NCBI GenBank assembly: GCA_004558805.1
Contig: SFDE01000001.1
Span: forward strand, 124,001 to 188,000
Length of the DNA: 64,000 nt
Direction of reading: 5' to 3'
Source of the DNA: Faecalibacterium prausnitzii
GTDB lineage: Bacteria; Bacillota; Clostridia; Oscillospirales; Ruminococcaceae
A program made the translations under genes and the position numbers. Below the pieces are notes generated by a model. It was given only the letters and a program-made list of their open reading frames with translations. It did not search any database and had not been told where the DNA came from. Of this stretch, positions 35,071 through 43,066 are shown one piece after another. The stretch's first letter is position 1, and each line of letters opens with the position of its first letter.

Positions 35071-36503
35071 GTATTCTCCCGGGAGTCCCGGATCACTGCC
35101 ACTTCGTTGATTTGATAGCGCTGCATCAGGCGGACTGCCGCCGTCGTGATCCGCTCTCCGCTGACCACGATGGGAATCGCCGGCGGACAGGAGACCGTAG
35201 GCATAGCGCAGATGCTTCCCTCTGCCTCCTGCACCGGGATTCGCTGCTGAGGTGCAAAGACCGCCTGCCGGATGGTGCAGCACTGCCGGGCGCAGCGCTC
35301 CAATTCTGCAAACTCCCCTGCCGCAGATATCGGTATGGGGATCTGCGCCGGAGCGGCACAGAGGACCCGCTCCATTGCCGCCTGCACCCGCTGGTGATCC
35401 TGCTGCGGATTTTCCGGGGTGAACATCAGCACCACATAGCGGGGATCTGCGTATTCGCACTCGATCTGCTCCCGGCGCAGCTGGTCCGCCAGTACCGTGC
35501 CGGTAAGCCCCAGTGCGGCAGCGTCCAGCGTAAGCTTCAGCGGCTCCTGCTGTGCCCCCCACAGTGCCAGCGGCACCGGGGCGTGGCAGGCACAGGCACG
35601 GCTGTTCAGCCGCTGACGCAGGTCTGCCAGCTGACGGCAGCACTGCTCCAGCTTTTTCGGGTATCCCTGAGACAGGGTCCGGTTGCACCGGTCCAGAGAT
35701 TGCAGGATCAGGTAGGAAGGGCTTGTGGAGCCAAAAAGGGCAAGCGCCCCCCGTACCGCCGCTTCCCCCTGCACCGGAGCTGCCGCTCCCAGATGCAGGT
35801 AAGCTCCCCCGGTGACCACCGGCAGGGTCTTATGCCCGGAGTCGCAGCACATCGCCGCTCCCAGTGCAATGGGGTGGCGGTTCTCCGGCAGAAAGCGCAG
35901 ATACGCCCCGTGGGCATTGTCCACCAGCAGAGGCACCCCTGCCTGCCGGCATACCGCCCCCAGAGCAGCAATGTCCTGCATCCCGCCCAGATAATCCGGG
36001 CTGGTGACATACACGCCAAAGGGCTTTTTCCCCTGCTCTGCCAGCTGCTGCAGTTCTTTTTTCAGCTGCTGCACCGTTACCGGACAGCTGCACAGGGCAC
36101 CGGAGGCATCTGCAGCCGCCCAGAGCCACCGGATGTCAAAATCCAGCAGGGCTGCGCTGTACAGCAGTGCCTTGTGAGCATTGCGGGCAGCAAGCAGCAC
36201 CGGGCGGTGCCCCATATCCGGCGCCCCCTGCAGGGCAAGGAACAGCATGGCACGGATGCACTGAGACGAACCTTCGGTGCTGTAGTAGGTATGCACCGTG
36301 CCGAAAAGTGCGGTGGCGTTTGCCTCGCTCTGGGCAATGATGCCTTCCGGCTCGTACAGCTCATCGGCACCCCGGATCTCGGTGATATCCAGCGGCTCAA
36401 AGCCCAGCAGGGACTGTCCCTTGTGCCCCGGCATATGGAGCCGGGAGATGCCGGACCCTGCATACTGCCGGACAAAATCCACAATGGGGGTGGTCATGTT
36501 CAT
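35064..36503 (-). CDS. Orn/Lys/Arg decarboxylase-family PLP enzyme
   Basis: A 479-residue fold-type I PLP enzyme, like the short YaaO-type decarboxylases. RLHMPGHKGQ is the opening motif, TYYSTEGSSQCIRAMLFLAL follows, LLVDNAHGAYLRF binds the cofactor and SGHKTLPVVTGGAYLHL contains the Schiff-base Lys. The C-terminal domain is present but short. Its start overlaps the SCIFF maturase stop by 4 bases (ATGA), so translation is coupled. The real substrate could be lysine, arginine or ornithine; the sequence does not tell. In Bacillus the relative yaaO lies near yaaL (DUF2508), as here. Confidence 0.85.
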   Translation of the reverse strand: MNMTTPIVDFVRQYAGSGISRLHMPGHKGQSLLGFEPLDITEIRGADELYEPEGIIAQSEANATALFGTVHTYYSTEGSSQCIRAMLFLALQGAPDMGHRPVLLAARNAHKALLYSAALLDFDIRWLWAAADASGALCSCPVTVQQLKKELQQLAEQGKKPFGVYVTSPDYLGGMQDIAALGAVCRQAGVPLLVDNAHGAYLRFLPENRHPIALGAAMCCDSGHKTLPVVTGGAYLHLGAAAPVQGEAAVRGALALFGSTSPSYLILQSLDRCNRTLSQGYPKKLEQCCRQLADLRQRLNSRACACHAPVPLALWGAQQEPLKLTLDAAALGLTGTVLADQLRREQIECEYADPRYVVLMFTPENPQQDHQRVQAAMERVLCAAPAQIPIPISAAGEFAELERCARQCCTIRQAVFAPQQRIPVQEAEGSICAMPTVSCPPAIPIVVSGERITTAAVRLMQRYQINEVAVIRDSRENTK

Positions 36504-37951
36504 TCGCAGGCTTCGCCGTCGGCGCAGGCGTTGCAGGTGGTGCCCATCTCAATGGGTACCTCGATGCCCTTGGCAGCAAGGTCCTGATTCTCTGCCACCT
36601 TGATCATAATGGCACACTCCATGCGCTTTTTGAACAGCTCACAGCCGTACTCGTAGACGCCGGTGATGCTGCCGGTGGCGTGGTAAGAGTTTGCAGCACA
36701 GCCGCCGGAGCAGTACAGCTTTGCCCAGCAATCCTGGCACTCCTTGCGGGCGTAGGCGTTGCAGTGCTTGAACTCATCCCGGACGGCGGTGTTGGTGACG
36801 CCCTTCCAGATATCGCCCATCCGGTACTTGGGGTCGCCCACAAACTGATGGCAGGGATACAGGTCGCCCCAAGGGGTCACAGCCATATACTCGGTGCCAG
36901 AACCGCAGCCGGAGATGCGCTTATAGATGCAGGGACCGCCGGTGAGGTCGATCATGTAGTGATAGAAGGTAAAGCCCCGACCCTCCCGGTTGCGCTTGAT
37001 CATCTCCTTGGCAAGGATCTCGTACTGCTCCTTGAGGATGGGCAGGTCCGCCTCGGTAAGGGCGCTGGGGTCGCTGGGGTCACAGACCACCGGCTCCATG
37101 CTCAGCTCGGTAAAGCCCAGATCTGCCATGTGGAAGATGTCATTGGTAAAGTCGGTGTTGTAGTGGGTGTAGGTGCCCCGCATGTAGTAGTTCTTGTCGC
37201 CACGCTTCTTGACGAACTCCTGGAACTTGGGCACGATGCGGTCATAGCTGCCGTGACCGGCGCAGTCCACACGGAAGCGGTCGTTGACTTCCTTGCGTCC
37301 GTCCAGACTCAGCACCACGTTGTGGCACTCCTTATTGCAGAAGTCAATGACATCATCGTCAATGAGCACGCCGTTGGTGGTCATGGTGAAGCGGAACTTC
37401 TTGTCGTGGATCTTTTCCTGCTCCCGGCAGTATGCCACCAGCTCCTTGACCATGCCAAAGTTCATCAGAGGCTCACCGCCAAAGAAGTCCACTTCCAGAT
37501 TGCGGCGGGTGCCGGAGTTCTCAATGAGGAAGTCCATGGCACGCTTGCCCACTTCCAGACTCATAAGGGCACGGTCGCCGTGGTAGCGCCCTTGCGAGGC
37601 AAAGCAGTAAGAGCAGCTCAGGTTGCAGGTGTGCGCCACATGGAGGCAGAGTGCCTTGACCACCGTGTTGCGGTTCTTGAAATCGAACGCCATGTTCTCG
37701 TAGACATCCGGCGTCCAGAGCTTGCCGTTTTCTTTCAGAGCGGTAACATCATCGATGCACTGACGCAGATCTTCTTCCGTCACGTCCTCCCGCTCGCCGT
37801 ACTTTGCCATCATCGCTGCCACGATCTCCTCAGGGCTGTGGTCCGGGTACATGGCAATGATGTCGTATGCCACCTCATCCACCACGTGCACAGAGCCGCT
37901 GCAGGTGTCCAGCACGATGTTATAGCCGTTCAGTTGATACTGATGTACCAT
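36500..37951 (-). CDS. SCIFF peptide radical SAM maturase
   Basis: A 483-residue maturase of the SCIFF (ranthipeptide) system, which forms thioether crosslinks in the small Cys-rich peptide encoded upstream. An N-terminal peptide-recognition region (about 1-95) precedes CNLSCSYC, whose Cys109, 113 and 116 bind the SAM cluster. FFGGEPLMNF and TMTTNGVLID are radical SAM motifs. The C-terminal SPASM domain has at least eight Cys, including CQDCWAKLYCSGGC, for auxiliary clusters. The ATG at 37949-37951 has GGAG six bases upstream. A terminator hairpin lies between the precursor gene and this one. Confidence 0.95.
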   Translation of the reverse strand: MVHQYQLNGYNIVLDTCSGSVHVVDEVAYDIIAMYPDHSPEEIVAAMMAKYGEREDVTEEDLRQCIDDVTALKENGKLWTPDVYENMAFDFKNRNTVVKALCLHVAHTCNLSCSYCFASQGRYHGDRALMSLEVGKRAMDFLIENSGTRRNLEVDFFGGEPLMNFGMVKELVAYCREQEKIHDKKFRFTMTTNGVLIDDDVIDFCNKECHNVVLSLDGRKEVNDRFRVDCAGHGSYDRIVPKFQEFVKKRGDKNYYMRGTYTHYNTDFTNDIFHMADLGFTELSMEPVVCDPSDPSALTEADLPILKEQYEILAKEMIKRNREGRGFTFYHYMIDLTGGPCIYKRISGCGSGTEYMAVTPWGDLYPCHQFVGDPKYRMGDIWKGVTNTAVRDEFKHCNAYARKECQDCWAKLYCSGGCAANSYHATGSITGVYEYGCELFKKRMECAIMIKVAENQDLAAKGIEVPIEMGTTCNACADGEACE

Positions 37952-37973
37952 TTTACTCTCCATTTCAGTTTAC

Positions 37974-38004
37974 ACAAAAAAATGCCGCCCGGCAAAGGCG
38001 GCAT
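37974..38004 (-). terminator. Internal terminator between SCIFF precursor and maturase
   Basis: A perfect 8-bp GC-rich stem (37982-37989 with 37997-38004) and a 7-base loop are followed on the minus strand by seven T, 14 bases after the SCIFF stop codon. Partial readthrough would give much more precursor than enzyme. Confidence 0.85.
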
Positions 38005-38018
38005 GGGGTTTGCAGAAA

Positions 38019-38165
38019 TTACTTGTTGCTGTTCTCGCACTGCTGGTTAGCCACGCCGCAGGAGGTCTTGCAAGCGGACTGGCAGGAAGTCTGGCACTCG
38101 CCGCAGCCGCCGGTCTTAACGCTCTTGGTCAGGTCACGAGTAGCGATCGTCTTAATACGTTCCAT
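38019..38165 (-). CDS. SCIFF peptide precursor (six cysteines in forty-five)
   Basis: A 48-residue RiPP precursor. The leader reads MERIKTIATRDLTKSVKTGG. The core has six cysteines at 21, 24, 28, 32, 36 and 43, with TSCQSACKTSCGVANQQC close to the family consensus. In the characterised C. thermocellum SCIFF, as I recall it, Cys32 is linked to Thr37; here residue 37 is Gly (codon GGC), so that acceptor is missing. GAGAGG precedes the ATG. A consensus-like promoter lies upstream and the maturase gene follows after a terminator. The biological role of SCIFF peptides is not established. Confidence 0.95.
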   Translation of the reverse strand: MERIKTIATRDLTKSVKTGGCGECQTSCQSACKTSCGVANQQCENSNK

Positions 38166-38199
38166 AGTAGAAAACCTCTCTAGCTCTAAAAATATCTCA

Positions 38200-38218
38200 T
38201 GCGCAGACGACCTGCGCA
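38200..38218 (-). promoter_or_regulatory. Leader hairpin of the SCIFF transcript
   Basis: A perfect 7-bp stem (38200-38206 with 38212-38218) and a 5-base loop lie in the 5' leader between promoter and ribosome site. It may stabilise the short mRNA. Confidence 0.4.
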
Positions 38219-38235
38219 CACATTTATCTTTAGGT

Positions 38236-38264
38236 ATGATAACACGGAGGGCGCATTCTGTCAA
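38236..38264 (-). promoter_or_regulatory. Promoter of the SCIFF operon
   Basis: Minus-strand TTGACA (38259-38264) and TATCAT (38236-38241) are spaced by 17 bases, about 70 bases upstream of the precursor ATG. Confidence 0.82.
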
Positions 38265-38290
38265 GATTTTTTCGCAGTGGTTCTTCCCTT

Positions 38291-38584
38291 TCAGCCCTCT
38301 GCAGAGGGGCGGTATTCTGCCAGCACCGTGTGCAGCCCCAGCTCCCGTGCCTTTGCCAGCAGGTAGCGGTACCGGCAAAGCAGCGCCTGCCTTTCGTAGA
38401 TGCGCTGTTCGATCAGGTCGGTGTCCACCTCCAGATCAAACATCATCTGGTTGCGCCGCAGACAGAACAGGCATTCCTGCAGCTCTGTCTCCAGTTCCGG
38501 GTGGTAGCGCTCGTGTTCCGTATCCCGGGGAACATGGGGTGAAAGCATGGTCCCGGCTGTCCGGGCAAGAGTATATTCCGGCAT
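38291..38584 (-). CDS. DUF2508 (YaaL-like) family protein
   Basis: A 97-residue cytoplasmic protein. The C-terminal stretch CLFCLRRNQMMFDLEVDTDL followed by a helical Tyr/Arg-rich segment (YRYLLAKARELG) matches the DUF2508 pattern. The function is unknown; the family often sits near recombination or sigma-factor-processing genes in Firmicutes. The ATG at 38582-38584 has GGAGG six bases upstream; an ATG two codons earlier abuts that box. A TATACT lies upstream on this strand but without a clear -35. Confidence 0.7.
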   Translation of the reverse strand: MPEYTLARTAGTMLSPHVPRDTEHERYHPELETELQECLFCLRRNQMMFDLEVDTDLIEQRIYERQALLCRYRYLLAKARELGLHTVLAEYRPSAEG

Positions 38585-38737
38585 AAGCATCCTCCTTTTT
38601 GGGCTTCTGGTATCTGTATGGAACCAGTATACGCCCTCCCAGATGCAGATCCTGCCGTTTTATGGCAGCCGACGGTGCGAACAACTCGCGCATCAGCGCA
38701 GTATTTTGCAAAGCTTTAAAAAATTTCAAAAATATGC

Positions 38738-38766
38738 TTGACAAGTATGCCTTTTTCGCATATAAT
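38738..38766 (+). promoter_or_regulatory. Perfect consensus sigma-A promoter of tRNA-Gln
   Basis: TTGACA (38738-38743), a 17-base spacer and TATAAT (38761-38766) match the consensus at every position. Transcription would start near 38773, about 37 bases before the tRNA. Confidence 0.93.
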
Positions 38767-38809
38767 AGCACACGTTGAGCGGCTCACCCCGCAAGACAAA
38801 AAAGAATAT

Positions 38810-38883
38810 TGGGGATTTGCATAGTGGTAGTGCGGTAGACTCTGACTCTACTTGTGGGAGTTCGATTCTCTCATCCCCAACCA
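38810..38883 (+). tRNA. tRNA-Gln (anticodon CUG)
   Basis: A full cloverleaf. The acceptor arms TGGGGAT and ATCCCCA pair, the D arm is GCA/TGC around AGTGGTAG, and the anticodon stem GTAGA/TCTAC encloses the loop CTCTGAC with anticodon CTG. The T arm GGGAG/CTCTC holds TTCGATT. The 3' CCA is encoded (38881-38883). U at position 1 is usual for glutamine tRNAs. It reads CAG codons. It is a single-gene unit with its own promoter and terminator. Confidence 0.95.
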
Positions 38884-38887
38884 GAAC

Positions 38888-38925
38888 AAAGCCGTCCGAG
38901 GAATGTCGGGTGGCTTTTCTTTTTA
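38888..38925 (+). terminator. Terminator of tRNA-Gln
   Basis: A 12-pair stem including two G-T wobbles (38888-38899 with 38906-38917) and a 6-base loop precede TTTTCTTTTT. Confidence 0.82.
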
Positions 38926-38976
38926 TCTTTTCTGCATTGTGCGGCGTCCAGTTTTCTTGCCGCATAGCCGCAAAGA

Positions 38977-39010
38977 AATGCCGGGCAGCCTGTGTGGGCT
39001 GCCCGGCATT
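38977..39010 (-). terminator. Terminator of the 5'-nucleotidase gene
   Basis: A perfect 14-bp stem (38977-38990 with 38997-39010) and a 6-base loop are followed on the minus strand by TTTCTTTG. It lies 45 bases past the stop. Confidence 0.72.
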
Positions 39011-39055
39011 GTTCTATTCCATTACGCCTACAGCGGCGGGCGTTTCAGGAGTATT

Positions 39056-40816
39056 TTACAGGATGGCGATGCGTCCTGCGCCGTAGGGGTTCTCGTAGTT
39101 GATCAGGTAGCCGGGATACTCTGCCAGCGGGCTGTTTGCGGTGGCAAGGTGCGGCAGACCCTCGGCATCCACGCCGCCAAAGCTCATGGCGTAGGTGGAC
39201 ATCACAAGGTAATCCTCGGAGACGTAATCCTTGATCAGCTCTGCGCCGTCAAACATGGCAAAGCCGTCGCCCAGATTACGCAGGGTGTAGTTCATGCCGG
39301 CAAGCGCGTAGGTCTTGGCGGGATCCAGCGGCAGGTAGCTGCCAGAAGCCTTATCGTAGATCTTCACGTTCTGGACACGGGGCGTGCCGGTGGCGCTGCC
39401 GATCCAGACGTTCTTGTCGTCGGTCTGCACCGTGTTAGGGATATCGGTGTGGATCTCGTAGCTGGCACCTGCCACGTGCAGGAAGCCGCCGTTCTCCTTG
39501 CCGCTCTCGCCGGCAAACCGTGCTGCAAACTCCAGAGCGTCCTGAATCTGCTTGCCGGTGACAGACATCAGACATGCCACGTTGCCAAAAGGGCTGACCT
39601 GCTTGCAGGTCTTAAAGGTCCAGTAGCCTGCCGCCACATCGGTGCGGATGCCGCCGCCGTTCATCAGGGCAATATCGCAGTGGAGCTGCTCCACCTCATT
39701 GAAGTAGGTGTAGATGCCGTCTGCCACAAAGTCGCCGAGGTTGGTCTCGCCGGAGCGGATGCGGCGCTTGCCGGTCTCGGGGTCGTTGATGTAGAAGTTG
39801 GCGTCGCCCACAGCGATCTTCTCGCCCAGCATGTCGTCTACAGAGTTGACCCATGCGGTCTGCGCTGCGGCAACGGCACTGTCCACAGCATCGCAGGTGG
39901 AGACCAGACGGGTGGAGATGGTGCCGTCTGCGGCAATGGTCATCTCGCCCACGTTGGCAAAGTAGGAACCGGTCTGGGTCAGGGTGACCATCTTGCCGGA
40001 AGCATCTGCCACCTGCTTGTTTTCCATCACGGTGTGGGAGTGACCGTCGATGAAGGCGTCAAAGCCGCTGGTGTGGGCAATGACTTCCTCACTGGTCCAG
40101 GGAGAGGAAGAGGGATCCACGCCCAGATGTCCCAGACCGATGACGTAGTCGGCAAGGATCTTTGCCTTGTCGATTGCCTTCTGCACAGCATCGTAGAGTT
40201 TCTGTCCGTCCTCGCCGCCCAGAATGTCGTAAATGTACTTGGTCTGTGCCTTGTTCATGAAGTACGCGGGGGTGGACTTGGTGAAGGTCTCGGGAGTAGT
40301 GACGCCCACGAATGCAATGCGCACGCCGCCCTTTACGAACACCTTGACGGAGGGCAGCACCCGCAGGTTGGTGCGCAGGTCCACCCAGTTACAGGACAGA
40401 TAGGGGAAATCTGCATCCTTGATGATCTGCTTTGCACGGTCCATGCCGTAGTCAAACTCATGGTTGCCCGGGGTGGCAACATCATAGCCTGCAGCGTTCA
40501 TCAGCTCGATGATGGATGCGCCCTCGTCCATGGAGCCGTAAGCGGTGCCCTGCACATGGTCGCCAGCGTCCACCAGCAGCACCGGCTTGCCTGCATCCCG
40601 GTAGCTCTGCTTCAGGGCAGCAATGGATGCGTAGGTCAGCTTGGGAGCCTGTTTGTCGATGTAGGTGTGGACGTCATTGGTGTAAAGGATGGTGACATCC
40701 GATTTGTCACTGCTCCAGCATGCAGATGCGGCAGGCGCACCCAGCGCCATAGCGGTTGCAGCAGAGGTGATGCCGGCAGCCTTCAGGAAGCTGCGACGGG
40801 AAATAAGATGTTTCAC
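39056..40816 (-). CDS. 5'-nucleotidase/UshA-family metallophosphoesterase with Tat-type signal
   Basis: A 586-residue exported enzyme that hydrolyses nucleotides or cyclic nucleotides outside the membrane. The N terminus SRRSFLKAAG is a textbook twin-arginine motif. Metal-binding blocks follow: YTNDVHTYI, VDAGDHVQGT, PGNHEFDYG and DGHSHTVME. NGGGIRTDV and FGN in the second half belong to the substrate-binding C-terminal domain. The start is a GTG (40814-40816) with GAGGAGG nine bases upstream. It has its own promoter and terminator. Confidence 0.92.
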   Translation of the reverse strand: MKHLISRRSFLKAAGITSAATAMALGAPAASACWSSDKSDVTILYTNDVHTYIDKQAPKLTYASIAALKQSYRDAGKPVLLVDAGDHVQGTAYGSMDEGASIIELMNAAGYDVATPGNHEFDYGMDRAKQIIKDADFPYLSCNWVDLRTNLRVLPSVKVFVKGGVRIAFVGVTTPETFTKSTPAYFMNKAQTKYIYDILGGEDGQKLYDAVQKAIDKAKILADYVIGLGHLGVDPSSSPWTSEEVIAHTSGFDAFIDGHSHTVMENKQVADASGKMVTLTQTGSYFANVGEMTIAADGTISTRLVSTCDAVDSAVAAAQTAWVNSVDDMLGEKIAVGDANFYINDPETGKRRIRSGETNLGDFVADGIYTYFNEVEQLHCDIALMNGGGIRTDVAAGYWTFKTCKQVSPFGNVACLMSVTGKQIQDALEFAARFAGESGKENGGFLHVAGASYEIHTDIPNTVQTDDKNVWIGSATGTPRVQNVKIYDKASGSYLPLDPAKTYALAGMNYTLRNLGDGFAMFDGAELIKDYVSEDYLVMSTYAMSFGGVDAEGLPHLATANSPLAEYPGYLINYENPYGAGRIAIL

Positions 40817-40881
40817 AAAAAACGACCTCCTCTTTTTTTGGCGTTTTGGACACAGATGCTCCTCCGTGCCCTGTTGGAACT

Positions 40882-40910
40882 AGCATATCACAGAAATCCG
40901 CCCAGAGCAA
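40882..40910 (-). promoter_or_regulatory. Promoter of the 5'-nucleotidase gene
   Basis: Minus-strand TTGCTC (40905-40910) and TATGCT (40882-40887) are separated by 17 bases, about 65 bases before the GTG start. Confidence 0.55.
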
Positions 40911-40972
40911 GACATTTTGTATCATTTTTATATTATTTGTTTTGTAAGTATATTTATTTTGCACAGAATTGC

Positions 40973-41024
40973 AAAAGCAGACACCCCTGCAGCTGCCTCA
41001 GCGTACAGGGATGTCTGCTTTTTA
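40973..41024. terminator. Terminator of oleate hydratase gene, possibly bidirectional
   Basis: A 17-pair stem with one mismatch (40973-40989 with 41006-41022) and a 16-base loop lie 39 bases past the oleate hydratase stop. T runs follow on both strands. Confidence 0.8.
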
Positions 41025-41062
41025 TGGGGGAACCGGCATTGCCGGGTCAGAGAGAGTCAGGG

Positions 41063-42835
41063 TCAGATGGCATGATATTCCTTGAGGAATTTCTCGATGT
41101 CGGTGCCCTCGATCTTCTTCAGCGCTTCCTTCAGTGCCAGACGGGGAATCAGGGGCAGATCCATGTCCGTGATCTTTTTGCCGTCCCGCAGTTTGACAGT
41201 GGCATCGATGAGGGAGCGCACATCATAGGTGCTGCCCCAGACCTCCGGCACGCCGCGGTCCACGTTCAGCAGGGTGTACACCGCCTCCATGCCGGTGCGC
41301 ATGGAGTATTCGGTGGTGAAGATGGTGTCCCGCTTGGTCTCGGCAAACTGACCGATGAAGGCAAAGTTGACAGCGCCTTCCGGCACGATGTTGGGACGGT
41401 CGCCCATGGCACGGGGCATAAAGAAGGCGTCAATATAGGGCATCATCACAGGGATGGTGTTGGCGCTGTGCTCTGCCAGCTCTTCGATCTGGTCTTCCGG
41501 CACACCGATGTGGTACAGCCACTCCATGCAGATCTCCTTGCCGGTGCAGTCCCGCATTGCTTTTTTGACGTAGTCGCCGGGCTTGTCGCTGAACAGACCG
41601 TAGACCCAGACGCAGAGCTGGTCCTTGGGCTGATCACGGAACTGCTGCTGACGGTTCAAGGTCCAGCTCATGAGCCAGCTGGAATCCTTTACCGTGACGA
41701 TGCCACCGGTGACGGTATGACCGCTGAAGGGGTCACGCTTGCAGATCTTGCGGATATACTGGGGGATCTTGTCGTCCAAGGTAGTGATGGTAGCGCTTTC
41801 CCAGTTGGACAGCTCCGGGTCGCTGCAGAACTTTTCGGGGTGACCAAAGGCAGGGTCCTGAGCTGCGATCTTCTTCCACAGATCCCAGCCGTTGCCGGGC
41901 TTCTGGGTGGGATCAAAGCCTGCCGCCTTGTCCTGTGCACCCATGGTGCTGCTTTCCACGCAGCCGCCGTTGGTAATAAACAGCAGGTCGTTCTCGGTGA
42001 GGTCGATGGCGGTGGTCTCGCCGGCGTGCTCCACCACTATGCTGCTTGCCTGCTTGTGGCTGCTCTGAATGTCGAACTTTACATCCACCACCTTGGTGTC
42101 ATAGTGGAACTGAACGCCGTGGTCCTTCAGGTAGCTGACCATGGGCAGGATGATGGACTCATACTGGTTGTAGCGGGTGAATCGCAGGGCGGTAAAGTCC
42201 GGCAGACCGCCGATGTGGTGGATGAAGCGCTTGATATACAGCTTCATCTCCAGTGCGCTGTGCCAGTTTTCAAAGGCGAACATGGTGCGCCAGTAAAGCC
42301 AGAAGTTGGAGTTCAGCACCTCATCGTCAAAGAAATCGGTGATCTTCTTATCCTGCAGGTCTTCATCGGGGGTGAAGAACAGCTTCATTATCTCCATGGC
42401 GCCCTTATCGGACAGACCAAACTTGCCATCAGTGTGGGCATCCTCTCCCCGGTTGACGGTAGCACGGCAGAGGGAGAAGTTGGGGTCCTCCTTGTTGAGC
42501 CAGTAGTACTCGTCCAGCACGCTGGCACCGTCGGTCTCCAGAGAAGGGATGGAACGCAGCAGATCCCACATGACCTCGAAGTGGTTGTCCATCTCACGAC
42601 CGCCGCGCATCACATAGCCAATGTCATACTTGTAGCCGTCGCAGGCACCGCCGGGGATGGGATCCTTCTCGAACACATGGACATGCTCACCCTTCATCTG
42701 ACCATCCCGTACCAGATAGCACGCTGCCGTCAGTGCAGCCAGACCGGAACCGATGATATAGGCGGATTTATGATCGACCCCTGCGGGCTTCTTGGGGTGT
42801 GCAAATGCTTCGTAGTTGCCACTGGAATAGTACAT
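41063..42835 (-). CDS. ohyA: Oleate hydratase (myosin-cross-reactive antigen family)
   Basis: A 590-residue FAD enzyme that adds water to the 9-10 double bond of oleate, giving 10-hydroxystearate. YIIGSGLAALTAACYLV binds FAD. RGGREMDNHFE at about residues 78-87 includes Glu81, which aligns with the catalytic Glu of the Staphylococcus enzyme as I know it. NFAFIGQFAE and GMEAVYTLLNVDRGVPEV near the end are family blocks. AAGGAGG precedes the ATG. The gene stands alone with its own promoter and a palindrome upstream, which suggests dedicated regulation. Such enzymes help gut bacteria cope with unsaturated fatty acids. Confidence 0.95.
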   Translation of the reverse strand: MYYSSGNYEAFAHPKKPAGVDHKSAYIIGSGLAALTAACYLVRDGQMKGEHVHVFEKDPIPGGACDGYKYDIGYVMRGGREMDNHFEVMWDLLRSIPSLETDGASVLDEYYWLNKEDPNFSLCRATVNRGEDAHTDGKFGLSDKGAMEIMKLFFTPDEDLQDKKITDFFDDEVLNSNFWLYWRTMFAFENWHSALEMKLYIKRFIHHIGGLPDFTALRFTRYNQYESIILPMVSYLKDHGVQFHYDTKVVDVKFDIQSSHKQASSIVVEHAGETTAIDLTENDLLFITNGGCVESSTMGAQDKAAGFDPTQKPGNGWDLWKKIAAQDPAFGHPEKFCSDPELSNWESATITTLDDKIPQYIRKICKRDPFSGHTVTGGIVTVKDSSWLMSWTLNRQQQFRDQPKDQLCVWVYGLFSDKPGDYVKKAMRDCTGKEICMEWLYHIGVPEDQIEELAEHSANTIPVMMPYIDAFFMPRAMGDRPNIVPEGAVNFAFIGQFAETKRDTIFTTEYSMRTGMEAVYTLLNVDRGVPEVWGSTYDVRSLIDATVKLRDGKKITDMDLPLIPRLALKEALKKIEGTDIEKFLKEYHAI

Positions 42836-42899
42836 AGAAAAAGCCTCCTTGCTTTTGTGTTCAGTGCTTCCGGCACCTGTGTGCCGTTCCTATGGCAAC

Positions 42900-42928
42900 A
42901 GTATACCCTGCCCCACTCCGGTGAACAA
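42900..42928 (-). promoter_or_regulatory. Promoter of ohyA
   Basis: Minus-strand TTGTTC (42923-42928) and TATACT (42900-42905) are separated by 17 bases, about 65 bases before the ATG. Confidence 0.62.
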
Positions 42929-42946
42929 CAAACAAACTCCATCGGG

Positions 42947-42963
42947 TGTATAAAATTTATACA
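42947..42963. promoter_or_regulatory. Palindrome upstream of ohyA promoter, candidate operator
   Basis: TGTATAAA-A-TTTATACA is a perfect inverted repeat, flanked by GGG and TCCC that nearly extend it. It starts 18 bases upstream of the -35 box, a position suited to an activator or a repressor. Confidence 0.5.
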
Positions 42964-43000
42964 TCCCCTTTGATTTGTTGGAAATGCGTACAAATTGTGA

Positions 43001-43037
43001 CAAAAAGCGCCTGTCCTTCCCGCAGGAAGAACAGGCG
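43001..43037 (-). terminator. Terminator of rnr
   Basis: A 13-position stem with one mismatch (43008-43020 with 43025-43037) and a 4-base loop are followed on the minus strand by CTTTTTG. It lies 30 bases past the stop. Confidence 0.8.
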
Positions 43038-43066
43038 TTCTGGATGACAGATTCTTTTATTTTGTC

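Noticed and set aside
38852..42973. A plus-strand open frame of 1373 codons
   Set aside because: It runs antisense to the 5'-nucleotidase and oleate hydratase genes, has no ribosome site or family motif, and is rich in His/Val/Gly as expected for the complement of GC-rich genes.
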